A DNA stretch of 64,000 nucleotides. Source: an uncultured OM182 clade bacterium (GTDB taxonomy: Bacteria > Pseudomonadota > Gammaproteobacteria > Pseudomonadales > Azotimanducaceae). This document shows positions 45,901-55,628 of this stretch, piece by piece. The notes below the pieces were generated by a model. The model was not told the origin of the DNA. It ran no database searches and was given only the letters and a program-made list of their open reading frames with translations. The stretch is from NCBI GenBank assembly GCA_905182025.1, contig CAJJAA010000023.1, positions 62,001 through 126,000 of the forward strand, given 5' to 3'. Position 1 is the stretch's first letter. Every line of letters starts with the position of its first letter. Position numbers and translations under genes: made by a program.

Positions 45901-46057
45901 GCCCGTAAATTACGCACCGATCTTTGATAGGTAAGCCAAAAGTTTGCCGCTAGCGAAAGGACTAAAACGCTAAAAGGTGTCATCAAATTGACAAAGCGCC
46001 CATATCTTATCAAGTGAGCAGCGGGTTAAAATGACGTCGAAGAGGAGAGTTGAAGAC

Positions 46058-47416
46058 ATGAATAAAGCGATCGAAGTATGCATTCTTGCCGCCGGCAAGG
46101 GTACACGTATGAAGTCCAGTAAACCTAAAGTGCTGCACCCGATTGCGGGCCGGCCAATGCTGCGACATCTTGTTTCGACCGTTCAATCGCTAGGCATCAA
46201 TAACGTTCACGTGGTTGTCGGCAGCGGCGCTGATGAAGTAAAAAAATCGTTTCAAAATGATGACATAGATTTTGTACTTCAGCTGGAACAAAAAGGCACC
46301 GGCCATGCCGTCATGCAGGCTCTACCGCATTTGGATGAATCTAAGCGTGTGCTTATCCTGTTGGGTGATGCGCCTTTACTGAAAGCTGAAACGATTGAAA
46401 AAATGCTTAAATGCGAATGCGATTTAGGCGTGCTGACAGTGATTCAAGCCAATCCATTCAACTACGGACGGATCATCCGCCAGCACGACCAGATTATTGA
46501 GATCGTTGAAGAGAAAGACGCGGGCGACGAGCAACGTCAAATTAGCGAGGTCAATACGGGCGTTATGATTGCAGACGTAAAAAAACTGTCTCGCTGGCTC
46601 GATAGAATTACACCGGAGAACTCGCAGGGCGAGTTGCTGTTGACTGACATTGTTAAAATGGCAAATTCGGATGGCGACGTTGTTAAAGGCATCGTCGCTG
46701 CAGATCCTATCGAGGTTCAGGGTGTTAACGATTTCGAACAACTGTCGCAACTAGAGCGATACTATCAAACGACTATTGCAAAGCAGTTGATGCAAGGTGG
46801 TGTTCACCTTATGGACCCGAACAGAATTGATGTCCGTGGTGACTTGAAGGTGGGGGCGGATTCCACAATCGATATAAACTGCATTTTTGAGGGCAACGTG
46901 TCTTTAGGTTCTAATGTTAGGGTTGGCGCGAATTGCAAAATCATCGACAGTACAATTGCCGATAACGTTGAAATTAAACCCAACAGTATTATTGAGGGGG
47001 CATCACTCGAGGCGGGCTGTAGTGTCGGACCATTTGTCAGGTTAAGACCCGGCGCGCAGTTAGGTCAAGATGTAGCGATTGGTAACTTTGTTGAGGTCAA
47101 GAAAACAACGCTTGGCAAAGGTTCAAAGGCAAGTCACTTGTCCTATTTGGGAGACGCCATTATAGGCGCGGGCGTTAATATTGGGGCCGGAACAATTACC
47201 TGTAACTACGATGGCGTGAATAAACACATCACTGAAATACAAGACGATGTGTTTGTTGGCTCTAACACGGCATTAGTTGCTCCTGTTGTTGTTGGACAAG
47301 GCTCTACCATTGCGGCCGGTTCCACGATAACAAAACAGATAGATGCTGATTCTTTAGCGATCGGTCGGGGTCGACAAAAAAATCTATCCAACTGGAAAGG
47401 GCCGAGGAGCAAATAG
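46058..47416 (+). CDS. glmU: Bifunctional GlmU uridyltransferase/acetyltransferase
   Basis: Makes UDP-N-acetylglucosamine from glucosamine-1-phosphate. The N-terminal uridyltransferase domain has ILAAGKGTRMKSSKPKVLHPIAG and the C-terminal half (about 250-452) is the left-handed beta-helix acetyltransferase with repeated hexapeptides and GNFVEVKKTTLGKGSKASHLSYLGD. I place the start at ATG 46058 (452 residues), with GAGGAG about 10 nt upstream and a family-like N-terminus. An ATG at 46031 adds nine residues. It directly abuts glmS, the next enzyme set in the pathway. Confidence 0.96.
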   Translation: MNKAIEVCILAAGKGTRMKSSKPKVLHPIAGRPMLRHLVSTVQSLGINNVHVVVGSGADEVKKSFQNDDIDFVLQLEQKGTGHAVMQALPHLDESKRVLILLGDAPLLKAETIEKMLKCECDLGVLTVIQANPFNYGRIIRQHDQIIEIVEEKDAGDEQRQISEVNTGVMIADVKKLSRWLDRITPENSQGELLLTDIVKMANSDGDVVKGIVAADPIEVQGVNDFEQLSQLERYYQTTIAKQLMQGGVHLMDPNRIDVRGDLKVGADSTIDINCIFEGNVSLGSNVRVGANCKIIDSTIADNVEIKPNSIIEGASLEAGCSVGPFVRLRPGAQLGQDVAIGNFVEVKKTTLGKGSKASHLSYLGDAIIGAGVNIGAGTITCNYDGVNKHITEIQDDVFVGSNTALVAPVVVGQGSTIAAGSTITKQIDADSLAIGRGRQKNLSNWKGPRSK

Positions 47417-49243
47417 ATGTGTGGCATTGTTGGCGCTATAACGCACCGTCCGGTTGGCAGCATTTTACTCGAAGGCTTACAAAGGCTTGAGTACCGAGGC
47501 TATGATTCCGCTGGATTTGCGGTTCTTGATGCCGCAGGCTCGATGCGGAGACTGCGCCGCGTCGGCAAAGTACAGGCGTTAAAATCAGCTCAAGCTGAAA
47601 CGCCACTCAATGGTGTGGTGGGTATTGCGCATACTCGCTGGGCAACACACGGTAAGCCGACGGAAGAAAATGCGCATCCGCATACGTCTGGTTCGTCGGT
47701 AGCCGTTGTTCACAACGGTATCATTGAAAACCATGCGGTCCTTCGAAAAACCCTTATAGGTGCTGGATACACCTTCGAGTCTGACACGGATACGGAAGTT
47801 GTTGCGCATCTCGTCGATCAGAAAGTAAAAGAAAAAAACGATTTACTTGAAGGCGTCAAGCTAGCGCTGTCACAACTTAAGGGTGCCTATGCTATAGCCG
47901 TACTCCATAAAGACTATCCCGATAGAATCATCGCCGCCCGCGTTGGCAGTCCATTAGTCGTTGGTCTAGGTTTTGGTGAAAATTTTATTGCGTCAGATCC
48001 GCAAGCGCTTCGTCCGGTCACAGACCGGTTTATATTTCTAGAAGAAGGCGAAATGGTCAGCGTTACCTGTGATGAAATATCAATTTATGGTGTTAATAGC
48101 CTATCTGTCGAAGCGCGTACCATTCAACTGGATCGCGAGAATGATGCGACGGATAAAGGCAACTATCGTCATTATATGATCAAAGAAATCAACGAGCAGC
48201 CAGATGCTATTCGCGCAACACTGGAGGGTCGAATAAGCGACGACCATGTTCTACCGAATATTTTTGGTGTCGGTGCTGATGAATGTTTTGCTAACACCGA
48301 GGCAATACATATCGTCGCCTGCGGTAGTAGTTTCTACACGGGCTTAATCGCTAAATATTGGTTTGAAGAATATGCAGGGCTACCCTGTCAGGTCGAGATC
48401 GCGAGCGAATTTCGTTATCGAACCGTCGCTGTACCTAAAAATACATTGCTAGTAACAATTTCCCAGTCTGGTGAAACGGCAGATACACTCGCGGCATTAA
48501 GGGAGGCCAAAGGCCGCTATATAGCGAGCTTGTGTCTATGTAACGTGCCGAATAGTTCTTTGATGCGTGAGTCGGACTACAGTTTACTGATCAAAGCAGG
48601 ACCAGAAATTTGCGTCGCATCAACGAAAGCGTTTACAACGCAGTTAGCAGACCTCTTACTGTTGGTCTTAGCGATTGGTAAGTACTGCGGTCTAGATGAA
48701 AACCTGGCGAGAGAATTGACCGCCGCCCTGCAGGGCGTCCCGGCTCTGATCGAGGCCGCGCTAAAAAAAGATACAGAGATAGCGCATCTTGCTGAACGAT
48801 TTGTGGATAAAAATCACGCGCTTTTCTTGGCTCGTGGATCGCATTACCCGGTTGCGATGGAAGGGGCTTTGAAACTTAAAGAAATCTCCTACATTCATGC
48901 CGAGGGTTATCCCGCTGGCGAACTCAAGCACGGTCCGTTGGCTTTAGTTGACGATGACATGCCTGTTGTTGCGGTTGCGCCGAGCGATGACTTACTTGAT
49001 AAAGTTAAGTCTAATCTTCAGGAAGTTGCGGCAAGAGGTGGTCAGTTGTTGGTGTTTGGCGATGAACATAAGTCGCAAGAAATTGACGCACAGGATCTCG
49101 TACTCATGCCTAGTTGCCATCCCAGCGTGTCGCCGATTCTATACACGATACCAATGCAGTTACTCTCATATCACGTCGCGGTTCTTAAGGGCACCGATGT
49201 TGATCAACCTAGAAACTTAGCTAAGTCTGTCACGGTCGAATAA
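47417..49243 (+). CDS. glmS: Glutamine-fructose-6-phosphate aminotransferase
   Basis: Forms glucosamine-6-phosphate from fructose-6-phosphate and glutamine, the entry to amino-sugar synthesis. The 608-residue protein starts MCGIVGA with the nucleophilic Cys2 and has the class II amidotransferase domain (about 1-240). Two SIS domains follow (ACGSSFYTGLIAKYW; ARGSHYPVAMEGALKLKE), and it ends NLAKSVTVE. The ATG follows the glmU stop without spacing, with GAGGAG inside glmU as ribosome site. I see no glmS ribozyme, as expected outside Gram-positives. Confidence 0.98.
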   Translation: MCGIVGAITHRPVGSILLEGLQRLEYRGYDSAGFAVLDAAGSMRRLRRVGKVQALKSAQAETPLNGVVGIAHTRWATHGKPTEENAHPHTSGSSVAVVHNGIIENHAVLRKTLIGAGYTFESDTDTEVVAHLVDQKVKEKNDLLEGVKLALSQLKGAYAIAVLHKDYPDRIIAARVGSPLVVGLGFGENFIASDPQALRPVTDRFIFLEEGEMVSVTCDEISIYGVNSLSVEARTIQLDRENDATDKGNYRHYMIKEINEQPDAIRATLEGRISDDHVLPNIFGVGADECFANTEAIHIVACGSSFYTGLIAKYWFEEYAGLPCQVEIASEFRYRTVAVPKNTLLVTISQSGETADTLAALREAKGRYIASLCLCNVPNSSLMRESDYSLLIKAGPEICVASTKAFTTQLADLLLLVLAIGKYCGLDENLARELTAALQGVPALIEAALKKDTEIAHLAERFVDKNHALFLARGSHYPVAMEGALKLKEISYIHAEGYPAGELKHGPLALVDDDMPVVAVAPSDDLLDKVKSNLQEVAARGGQLLVFGDEHKSQEIDAQDLVLMPSCHPSVSPILYTIPMQLLSYHVAVLKGTDVDQPRNLAKSVTVE

Positions 49244-51457
49244 ATGGATGTCTCACATATTCTTGACGGGCTTAACGACCCCCAGCGTCATGCGGTTACC
49301 GCGCCTCTAGGCAGTTACCTGATTTTGGCAGGGGCCGGTAGCGGTAAAACTCGTGTTTTAACGAATAGAATTGCCTGGTTGATTCAAACGGAAGGGGCCT
49401 CTCCCTACAGTGTTCTCGCGGTGACTTTCACTAACAAAGCTGCGGCAGAGATGCGTTCAAGAATAGAATCTTTGCTTGAGATGCCTGTGCGCGGTATGTG
49501 GGTTGGAACTTTTCACGGTATCGCACATCGATTACTACGCACACATTGGCAGGAAGCCAAACTACCACAGAATTTTCAAATCCTTGATGGTGACGATCAG
49601 TTGCGCTTAGTCAAACGCATCATTGCTAACCTTGATCTAGATGAGAAGAAATGGCCGGCGCGCCAGGCAGTCTATTTTATTAATGGCCAGAAAGATGAAG
49701 GCTTGCGTCCGCACAACATTGAAGATTTCGGGGATCTCTATCTAAAGACACATTTAGAGATATATCGTGCCTACGAGGATGCATGCCAACGCGGCGGCAT
49801 GGTCGATTTTGCTGAATTACTGCTGCGAGCACACGAGCTTTGGTTGAACAATCCTGAGTTGCTTGCTCACTATCAGCGCCGCTTTCAGCATCTGTTAGTC
49901 GACGAGTTTCAGGATACCAATACAATTCAATATGCGTGGATCCGTGTGTTGGCTGGAGGTAAAGATAATATCCTTGTGGTTGGTGATGACGACCAGTCGA
50001 TATATGGTTGGCGAGGCGCAAAAATTGAGAACATTCAAAAATTTACCTCGGATTTCCCTAACAGTGAAACAATTAAGCTCGAGCAGAACTATCGTTCAAC
50101 CGGGACGATTCTAAACGCGGCGAATGCACTCATTGATAAGAACCCCGGCCGTCTTGGCAAAAATTTGTGGACCGATAGTGGTAATGGCGAACCGATAAGT
50201 CTTTATGCCGGATTTAACGAGATTGATGAGGCACGGTATATCGTATCGCGCCTAAAAGACTGGTCTAACCAAGGTAATCCCTACAAAGAAGCAGCCATTC
50301 TCTATCGATCAAATGCGCAATCCCGTGTCTTGGAAGAGGCCCTTTTGCGCTCGCAAGTCCCTTATAGGATCTACGGCGGACAACGATTTTTTGAGCGTGC
50401 AGAGATTCGAAATGCACTAGCCTATATGAGATTGATCAGCTTTCGAGATGCCGATGCATCGTTTGAACGGGTAGTGAATACGCCAACCCGTGGTATAGGT
50501 GATAAATCTGTCGCAATGATTAGAAATGTGGCTCGAGCAGAAAATATATCGATGTGGCAAGCGTCAACCAAATTGCTATCAGGCGGTTCGCTCAAGGGTC
50601 GAGCAAGTAACGCGATACAAAGTTTTCTTGATCTCATCGAAACAATGGACAAAGCGACAGAGGAGAGTGACCTGCCGACACTTTGTAGTGTTGTTATTGA
50701 ACACACCGGTTTAAAAGCATACTACGAACGGGAAAAAGGTGAACGTGGCCAAGCGAAAGTTGAAAACCTAGAAGAGCTGATTACGGCCGCGCGCAGCTAC
50801 GATCCCGAAGAAGTGCATAGTTTTGATGCAGGTGATGGTGGTGAAGAAGATGCCGCCGCCGAGCAAACCGTATTGGATCAGTTTCTCGGTCACGCAGCGC
50901 TAGAGTCCGGCGAAAGTCAGAGTGATCCGCATCAGGATTGCGTCCAAATGATGACGCTACATAGCGCTAAAGGGCTAGAGTTTCCGTTGGTGTTTTTGTC
51001 CGGTCTAGAAGATGGACTGTTTCCTCATCAGATGTCGATGGACGAACCCGGCCGATTAGAAGAAGAACGTAGGCTTTGTTACGTCGGTATCACGCGGGCG
51101 ATGAAGCAACTTTATATCACTTACGCAGAATCTAGGCGTATAAATGGCAGCGAGACATATAATCGCCTATCGCGGTTTGTCACAGAGATTCCAAAGGATC
51201 TGATTCAAGAGATACGACTTAATACTGTCGTAACGAAACCCGCTTATGCAGCGCCAGTCCAACGCAGCAGACTTTTACATGGTGACGTTGAAGGGACAAA
51301 CCTTAAGCTGGGGCAACGAATCGCTCATTCGAAATTTGGTGAAGGGGTTATCCTCAATTACGAAGGCGAGGGTAAGCAGGCCAGAGTGCATGTTAACTTC
51401 GACTCTGAGGGAAGCAAATGGCTGATGCTTTCTTATGCTAACCTCCTGCCGATGTAA
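49244..51457 (+). CDS. uvrD: DNA helicase II UvrD
   Basis: Superfamily I 3'-5' helicase acting in nucleotide excision and mismatch repair. The 737-residue protein aligns end to end with E. coli UvrD from MDVSHILDGLNDPQRHAV. It has Walker A GAGSGKTRVL, motif Ia TFTNKAAAEM, Walker B VDEFQDTN, motif III GDDDQSIYGWRG and motif V TLHSAKGLEFP. The C-terminal Tudor-like region (KLGQRIAHSKFGEGVI ... WLMLSYANL) is also present. It starts immediately after the glmS TAA with no clear ribosome site of its own, suggesting translational coupling to glmS. Confidence 0.97.
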   Translation: MDVSHILDGLNDPQRHAVTAPLGSYLILAGAGSGKTRVLTNRIAWLIQTEGASPYSVLAVTFTNKAAAEMRSRIESLLEMPVRGMWVGTFHGIAHRLLRTHWQEAKLPQNFQILDGDDQLRLVKRIIANLDLDEKKWPARQAVYFINGQKDEGLRPHNIEDFGDLYLKTHLEIYRAYEDACQRGGMVDFAELLLRAHELWLNNPELLAHYQRRFQHLLVDEFQDTNTIQYAWIRVLAGGKDNILVVGDDDQSIYGWRGAKIENIQKFTSDFPNSETIKLEQNYRSTGTILNAANALIDKNPGRLGKNLWTDSGNGEPISLYAGFNEIDEARYIVSRLKDWSNQGNPYKEAAILYRSNAQSRVLEEALLRSQVPYRIYGGQRFFERAEIRNALAYMRLISFRDADASFERVVNTPTRGIGDKSVAMIRNVARAENISMWQASTKLLSGGSLKGRASNAIQSFLDLIETMDKATEESDLPTLCSVVIEHTGLKAYYEREKGERGQAKVENLEELITAARSYDPEEVHSFDAGDGGEEDAAAEQTVLDQFLGHAALESGESQSDPHQDCVQMMTLHSAKGLEFPLVFLSGLEDGLFPHQMSMDEPGRLEEERRLCYVGITRAMKQLYITYAESRRINGSETYNRLSRFVTEIPKDLIQEIRLNTVVTKPAYAAPVQRSRLLHGDVEGTNLKLGQRIAHSKFGEGVILNYEGEGKQARVHVNFDSEGSKWLMLSYANLLPM

Positions 51458-51461
51458 ACAA

Positions 51462-51494
51462 GTTAACCCGTTGTGTTGAGTTGGGTGGGTTAAC
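51462..51494. repeat. Inverted repeat between uvrD and the TRAP substrate-binding gene
   Basis: Arms GTTAACCC (51462-51469) and GGGTTAAC (51487-51494) are separated by 17 bp. A second overlapping pair, CCGTTGT (51468-51474) and ACAACGG (51493-51499), extends the symmetry. It lies about 65 bp before the dctP-type gene and could be an operator or a terminator without U-tract. No regulator is assigned. Confidence 0.45.
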
Positions 51495-51559
51495 AACGGC
51501 TCAATTTACTGAGACGAAATCAACCAGACACGAAAAATAAGAATCTGAATGAGGTGTAT

Positions 51560-52651
51560 ATGTTTCGACTATTGATGATAGTTGTTGTGCTGCTATTGGC
51601 AAGTTGTGGCGGCGAACAGCCAGATAGTAACGATACCGGGGTAAAACCAACCGCAAAAACCTTTAAGTGGCGAATGGTAACAACTTGGCCAAAAAATTTA
51701 CCTGGCATGGGACTCGCTCCGGAAACCTTCGCGAAGATGGTTAACATCATGAGTGATGGGCGGCTAACCGTTACCGTTTATGGCGCGGGAGAAATTGTAC
51801 CGGGTTTTGGTGTTTTTGAGGCTGTGTCATTAGGCAATGTTGAAATGGGCCACGGTGCTGCTTATTACTGGAAAGGTAAAGTGCCCGTCGCACAATTCTT
51901 TACCACTGTACCTTTTGGGCTTACTGCGCAGGAAATGAATGGATGGTTGCACCACGGTGGTGGTATGGCGCTATGGGAAGAACTGTATGCACGCTATGAC
52001 CTTGTCCCCATCGCTGGAGGCAATACCGGTGTTCAAATGGCCGGCTGGTTTAACAAAGAAATTAATAGCCTTGATGACATCAAAGGTATAAAGATGCGTA
52101 TTCCTGGTTTGGGTGGAGAAGTCTTCAACCGTGCCGGTGGTTCAGCCATTAATTTGCCAGGTGGTGAAATATTTACCAGTTTGCAAACCGGTGTTATTGA
52201 TGCGACGGAGTGGGTTGGTCCATACAACGATCTCACTTTCGGGCTGCATCAGGTTGCAAAATACTATTATTACCCGGGCTGGCAAGAGCCAGGTCCAACG
52301 CTTGAGTTCATAATCAATAAAGACGCCTATGAACAATTGCCACCTGACCTAAAAGAAATTGTGAGAGCAGCAGCTCGAACTGTGAATGATGATTTACTCT
52401 CTGAGTACACGGCGAAAAATAACGCCGCACTTAAAGAATTAGTTGAAGTACATAATGTTGAACTTCGAAGGTTGCCCGACGATGTACTAGCGGCATTAAA
52501 AATCATCTCAGAGGAAGTCATCGCTGAGATTCCCGGTGACGATCCTTTAGCCCAGAAAATCTACAAATCCTATATCGAGTACCGAGACAGTATTGAGAGC
52601 TATCAAGACATTTCGGAGCGCGCATACATTAATGCACGTGCGGCAGACTAG
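51560..52651 (+). CDS. TRAP transporter substrate-binding lipoprotein (TakP/FcbT1-like)
   Basis: Periplasmic solute receptor of a tripartite ATP-independent transporter. The start at ATG 51560, with GAGG 5 nt upstream, gives 363 residues; an upstream GTG at 51554 is less likely. The first 16 residues are a lipoprotein signal ending in the lipobox LASC, so the protein should be tethered to a membrane. The sequence resembles the 2-oxo-acid/mannitol-chloroaromatic branch: MVTTWPKNLPGMG at the start, then KMRIPGLGGEVF, and VIDATEWVGPYND. That last motif is typical of the TakP group. Its gene converges with dctM with only 9 bp between them. Confidence 0.88.
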   Translation: MFRLLMIVVVLLLASCGGEQPDSNDTGVKPTAKTFKWRMVTTWPKNLPGMGLAPETFAKMVNIMSDGRLTVTVYGAGEIVPGFGVFEAVSLGNVEMGHGAAYYWKGKVPVAQFFTTVPFGLTAQEMNGWLHHGGGMALWEELYARYDLVPIAGGNTGVQMAGWFNKEINSLDDIKGIKMRIPGLGGEVFNRAGGSAINLPGGEIFTSLQTGVIDATEWVGPYNDLTFGLHQVAKYYYYPGWQEPGPTLEFIINKDAYEQLPPDLKEIVRAAARTVNDDLLSEYTAKNNAALKELVEVHNVELRRLPDDVLAALKIISEEVIAEIPGDDPLAQKIYKSYIEYRDSIESYQDISERAYINARAAD

Positions 52652-52660
52652 CTTAGAGAT

Positions 52661-54031
52661 TTAACGAGCGAATAATAGATTCGGCAACCAGGTAGCCAGC
52701 GCCGGTTGCCAGGCGAGTAGCAGCAACATCAAAAGCTGCATACCGATGAAGGGTACAACACCCTTATAGATATCGAGCGTTTTAATTTCCTGTGGTGCTA
52801 CGCCTCTTAAATAGAACAGGGCAAAACCAAAGGGTGGCGTTAGAAAAGAGGTCTGCAGATTAATGGCAATCATCACGCCGAGCCATATTGGATCAAGGCC
52901 CATCGCCAATAGCACAGGCCCTACGATTGGAACGACGACAAATGTTATTTCAATAAAATCTAGAATGAAACCCAGCAGAAAAATTACCAACATAACAACC
53001 AAGGTCGCCATGACAACGCCGCCGCCCATCTTATCAAACAGCTGGTGAACTAAATCTTCGCCTCCAAAACCTCGAAATACTAACGAAAATATTGAGGCGC
53101 CTATAAGGATAAAGAACACCATCGAAGTTGTCTTTAGGGTCGACTTGCCAATCTCTAGGATTTGCGATGAGTCCAACGAGCGATTTGAAAGCGCTAGTAG
53201 CAGTGCACCGGCTGCCCCAACGCCAGCCGCTTCCGTTGGGGTCGCAATACCACTCAATATCGTACCAAGTACCGCGCCAATCAGTGCCAGCGGAGGCAGG
53301 ATGCTTGATATCAGTTCCGTGAGAGTTACCGGCTTGGTTTCCTTTGCAGGCGGAACCCATTGCGGCTTAAAGATAGCCAAGCAGACGATATAAATTAGGT
53401 AAAAGCCAACGAGTATTAGCCCCGGTATTATTGCGCCGGCAAAGAGGTCGCCAATTGAAATCGTTTTTGGATTGAAGATACCTAAACTTAGTTGGGCTTG
53501 CTGATACGCGTTAGATAGAACATCGCCTAATAGTACTAGCGCAATTGAAGGCGGAATAATCTGACCTAAGGTTCCCGTTGCGCAAATGGTACCGGTGGCA
53601 ACGGACGGGTGATAGTTCGACTTAAGCATGATAGGCAGTGACATTAAACCCATCGTCACGACCGTAGCGCCAACAATCCCAGTACTGGCAGCCATCAACA
53701 TTCCGACAAGCGTTACGGCGATACCCAAACCACCGGGTAACTTGCCAAACAGCCGACCCATAGAATCGAGCAGCCGCTCGGCAATTTTGGATTTCTCCAA
53801 TATGACCCCCATGAGAATAAACAGCGGTACGGCTACGAGTGTTTGATTACTGATGATGCCGAACAGCCGATTTGGTGTCGCGAGCAAAAAACTGGCATCG
53901 AAGGTACCGCTGATGATTCCGAAAGCAGCCGCGATAAGTGCTGTTCCACCGAGCGTTAGTGCAACGGGATAACCCAGTAGCAATATACAGAAGACCGCAC
54001 CGAACATGATGAGCGCAGCATACTCACCCAT
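52661..54031 (-). CDS. TRAP transporter large membrane subunit (DctM)
   Basis: Twelve-helix-type membrane subunit that forms the Na+-coupled translocation pathway. The 456-residue protein is almost entirely hydrophobic with family segments GGTALIAAAFG, LFILMGVILEKS, TGTICATGTLGQIIPPSIALVLLGD, and GAVLGTILSGIATPTEAAGVGAAGA. It is of the FcbT3-like branch, consistent with the receptor gene type. It overlaps dctQ by 8 bp, so the two membrane subunits are coupled. The receptor gene lies on the other strand. Confidence 0.93.
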   Translation of the reverse strand: MGEYAALIMFGAVFCILLLGYPVALTLGGTALIAAAFGIISGTFDASFLLATPNRLFGIISNQTLVAVPLFILMGVILEKSKIAERLLDSMGRLFGKLPGGLGIAVTLVGMLMAASTGIVGATVVTMGLMSLPIMLKSNYHPSVATGTICATGTLGQIIPPSIALVLLGDVLSNAYQQAQLSLGIFNPKTISIGDLFAGAIIPGLILVGFYLIYIVCLAIFKPQWVPPAKETKPVTLTELISSILPPLALIGAVLGTILSGIATPTEAAGVGAAGALLLALSNRSLDSSQILEIGKSTLKTTSMVFFILIGASIFSLVFRGFGGEDLVHQLFDKMGGGVVMATLVVMLVIFLLGFILDFIEITFVVVPIVGPVLLAMGLDPIWLGVMIAINLQTSFLTPPFGFALFYLRGVAPQEIKTLDIYKGVVPFIGMQLLMLLLLAWQPALATWLPNLLFAR

Positions 54032-54605
54032 TTGCTTGACCTGGTGCTGGCGTTCTATTGTCGGTTGATCGATTGTTGCTTGGCGCTATTGGGTATAACA
54101 AGATGCAGAGGCTTTTCAGCAACTCCGAAATACCTTGTAGAATGATAAAAATGGCGGTGATTGGAATGAGTGTTTTGAGTAGATAAAGCCCGCCAAGCCC
54201 TCCTGCCTCGGCAGATGATTCTCTTAAAGACCATGAAAAAGCCACATAGTCATAGCTAGTCCATAGTATAAAAAGCGCCAATGGAAATAAGAACAAGAGT
54301 GTGCCAATCAAATCGACAACCGCTCGATAGCGCGGTCCGAATCTTTGATAGAGAATGTCAACACGGACGTGCCCACCGAGATTCATTGTGTATGCGATGC
54401 CCAACAGTAGCGTTGTACCATGGAGATACATCACCGATTCTTGAATTTGAATGGCGCCGACGTTAAACAGATAGCGAGCAATAACCACAGCGCAGGTGAG
54501 AAGCATCATTACAAGCAGAAAGGGCGCAACAACGCTACCCGTCCAGAGACTGATACGATCGATGACGATTATTGCCTTGTTAGCGACGTGGTAAAATGTA
54601 GCCAA
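54024..54605 (-). CDS. TRAP transporter small membrane subunit (DctQ)
   Basis: Four-helix subunit that partners DctM. The sequence shows four hydrophobic segments and the family pattern VVIARYLFNVGAIQIQESVMYLHGTTLLLGIAYTMNLGGHVRVDILYQRF. I place the start at TTG 54605, with GGAGGAG about 7 nt upstream, giving 193 residues; a TTG at 54611 is only 3 nt from the ribosome site. The gene overlaps dctM by 8 bp and lies 75 bp downstream of the aminotransferase gene, in the same direction. Confidence 0.9.
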   Translation of the reverse strand: MATFYHVANKAIIVIDRISLWTGSVVAPFLLVMMLLTCAVVIARYLFNVGAIQIQESVMYLHGTTLLLGIAYTMNLGGHVRVDILYQRFGPRYRAVVDLIGTLLFLFPLALFILWTSYDYVAFSWSLRESSAEAGGLGGLYLLKTLIPITAIFIILQGISELLKSLCILLYPIAPSNNRSTDNRTPAPGQANG

Positions 54606-54680
54606 TCCCAAACTCCTCCAGAACCTGCGGCATAAATTTCAAATCACGAAATACTAACATGCCTGCAAGTCGAGTATTCG

Positions 54681-55571
54681 TTACTGGCTGCCTTGATCCG
54701 CAGGAAAGTTTGCGCTGTCCTGTCCTGGCTGCACAAAACGGCTAAAAGCGGCGCTTAATGTTTCGTACACGGGTCGCTTGTCACCAAGTTCACGGCCATC
54801 GATCATCGCGACGGGAATCAGTTCAGCACCCGTACCTGTCAAAAAGCATTCATCAGCTGTGTACAGATCATATGGCGCTAGTAGCGATTCGGATACGGGT
54901 ATGCCATGCCGTGTGGCCAGTTCAATGATCGCGTTTCGTGTTATCCCATCAAGAGCACCCTCACTTGTTGGTGGTGTTTGCAGTTGACCATTCTTGACAA
55001 TAAACACATTGTCCGCCGTACCTTCTGCCACGCGACCGAGGCGGTTGAGTAAAATTGCTTCGTCAGCGCCAGCGACATTAGCCTCTTGTCGGGCAAGAAT
55101 TTGCGTCAAATAATTCAGGCTCTTTATGCGCGGGTCGAGTTCATCGCTGCTCATGCGCCGCGTGGATGCAATAATCACTCGAGCGCCGGCATCTCTTATG
55201 TGGTCTGGGATCATGCTGAGTTCTGCGACGATGATGATCGTTCTGGGTGAATGGCAATTAGCAGGGTTCAAACCTAAATTTCCTACACCGCGGGTAACAA
55301 TGAGGCGGATATATCCATTCGACAATTTGGATGCCTGAACTGTTCTGTATAGCGCCTGCTCCACCTCCGATCGAGGCATTGGCAGAGCAAGGTCAATCGC
55401 CCTGGCGGAATCCTCTAACCTTCGTAGGTGAGCATCCAATTTAAAGATCTTTCCAGCGTAAAACCGTAGGCCTTCGAAAACACCATCGCCGTAGAGTAAA
55501 CCATGATCCATAACGGAAATGGTGGCGTCTTTTTCCTCGCATAATTGTCCATCAAGGGAAAATGCTTGCAT
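54681..55571 (-). CDS. ilvE: Class IV aminotransferase, IlvE-like
   Basis: PLP-dependent transaminase of fold type IV, most like branched-chain amino acid aminotransferase. The catalytic lysine is in RIKSLNYLTQ, and the YGDGVFEGLRFY start and GALDGITRNAIIELA phosphate-binding segments are present. The ATG at 55571, preceded by GAGG, gives 296 residues. D-amino acid aminotransferase and aminodeoxychorismate lyase share this fold, so the substrate is not certain. It lies between the TrmB-type regulator and the TRAP membrane genes, suggesting conversion between imported 2-oxo acids and amino acids. Confidence 0.85.
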   Translation of the reverse strand: MQAFSLDGQLCEEKDATISVMDHGLLYGDGVFEGLRFYAGKIFKLDAHLRRLEDSARAIDLALPMPRSEVEQALYRTVQASKLSNGYIRLIVTRGVGNLGLNPANCHSPRTIIIVAELSMIPDHIRDAGARVIIASTRRMSSDELDPRIKSLNYLTQILARQEANVAGADEAILLNRLGRVAEGTADNVFIVKNGQLQTPPTSEGALDGITRNAIIELATRHGIPVSESLLAPYDLYTADECFLTGTGAELIPVAMIDGRELGDKRPVYETLSAAFSRFVQPGQDSANFPADQGSQ

Positions 55572-55628
55572 ATCGGACTTCCTCAATTCATATATTTTTG
55601 GCCAGCCTAAGGACTGACCGTCTATTTT

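Noticed and set aside
45988..46016. TTGACA before glmU as a promoter
   Set aside because: An exact -35 is present but no acceptable -10 hexamer lies at 16-18 bp.
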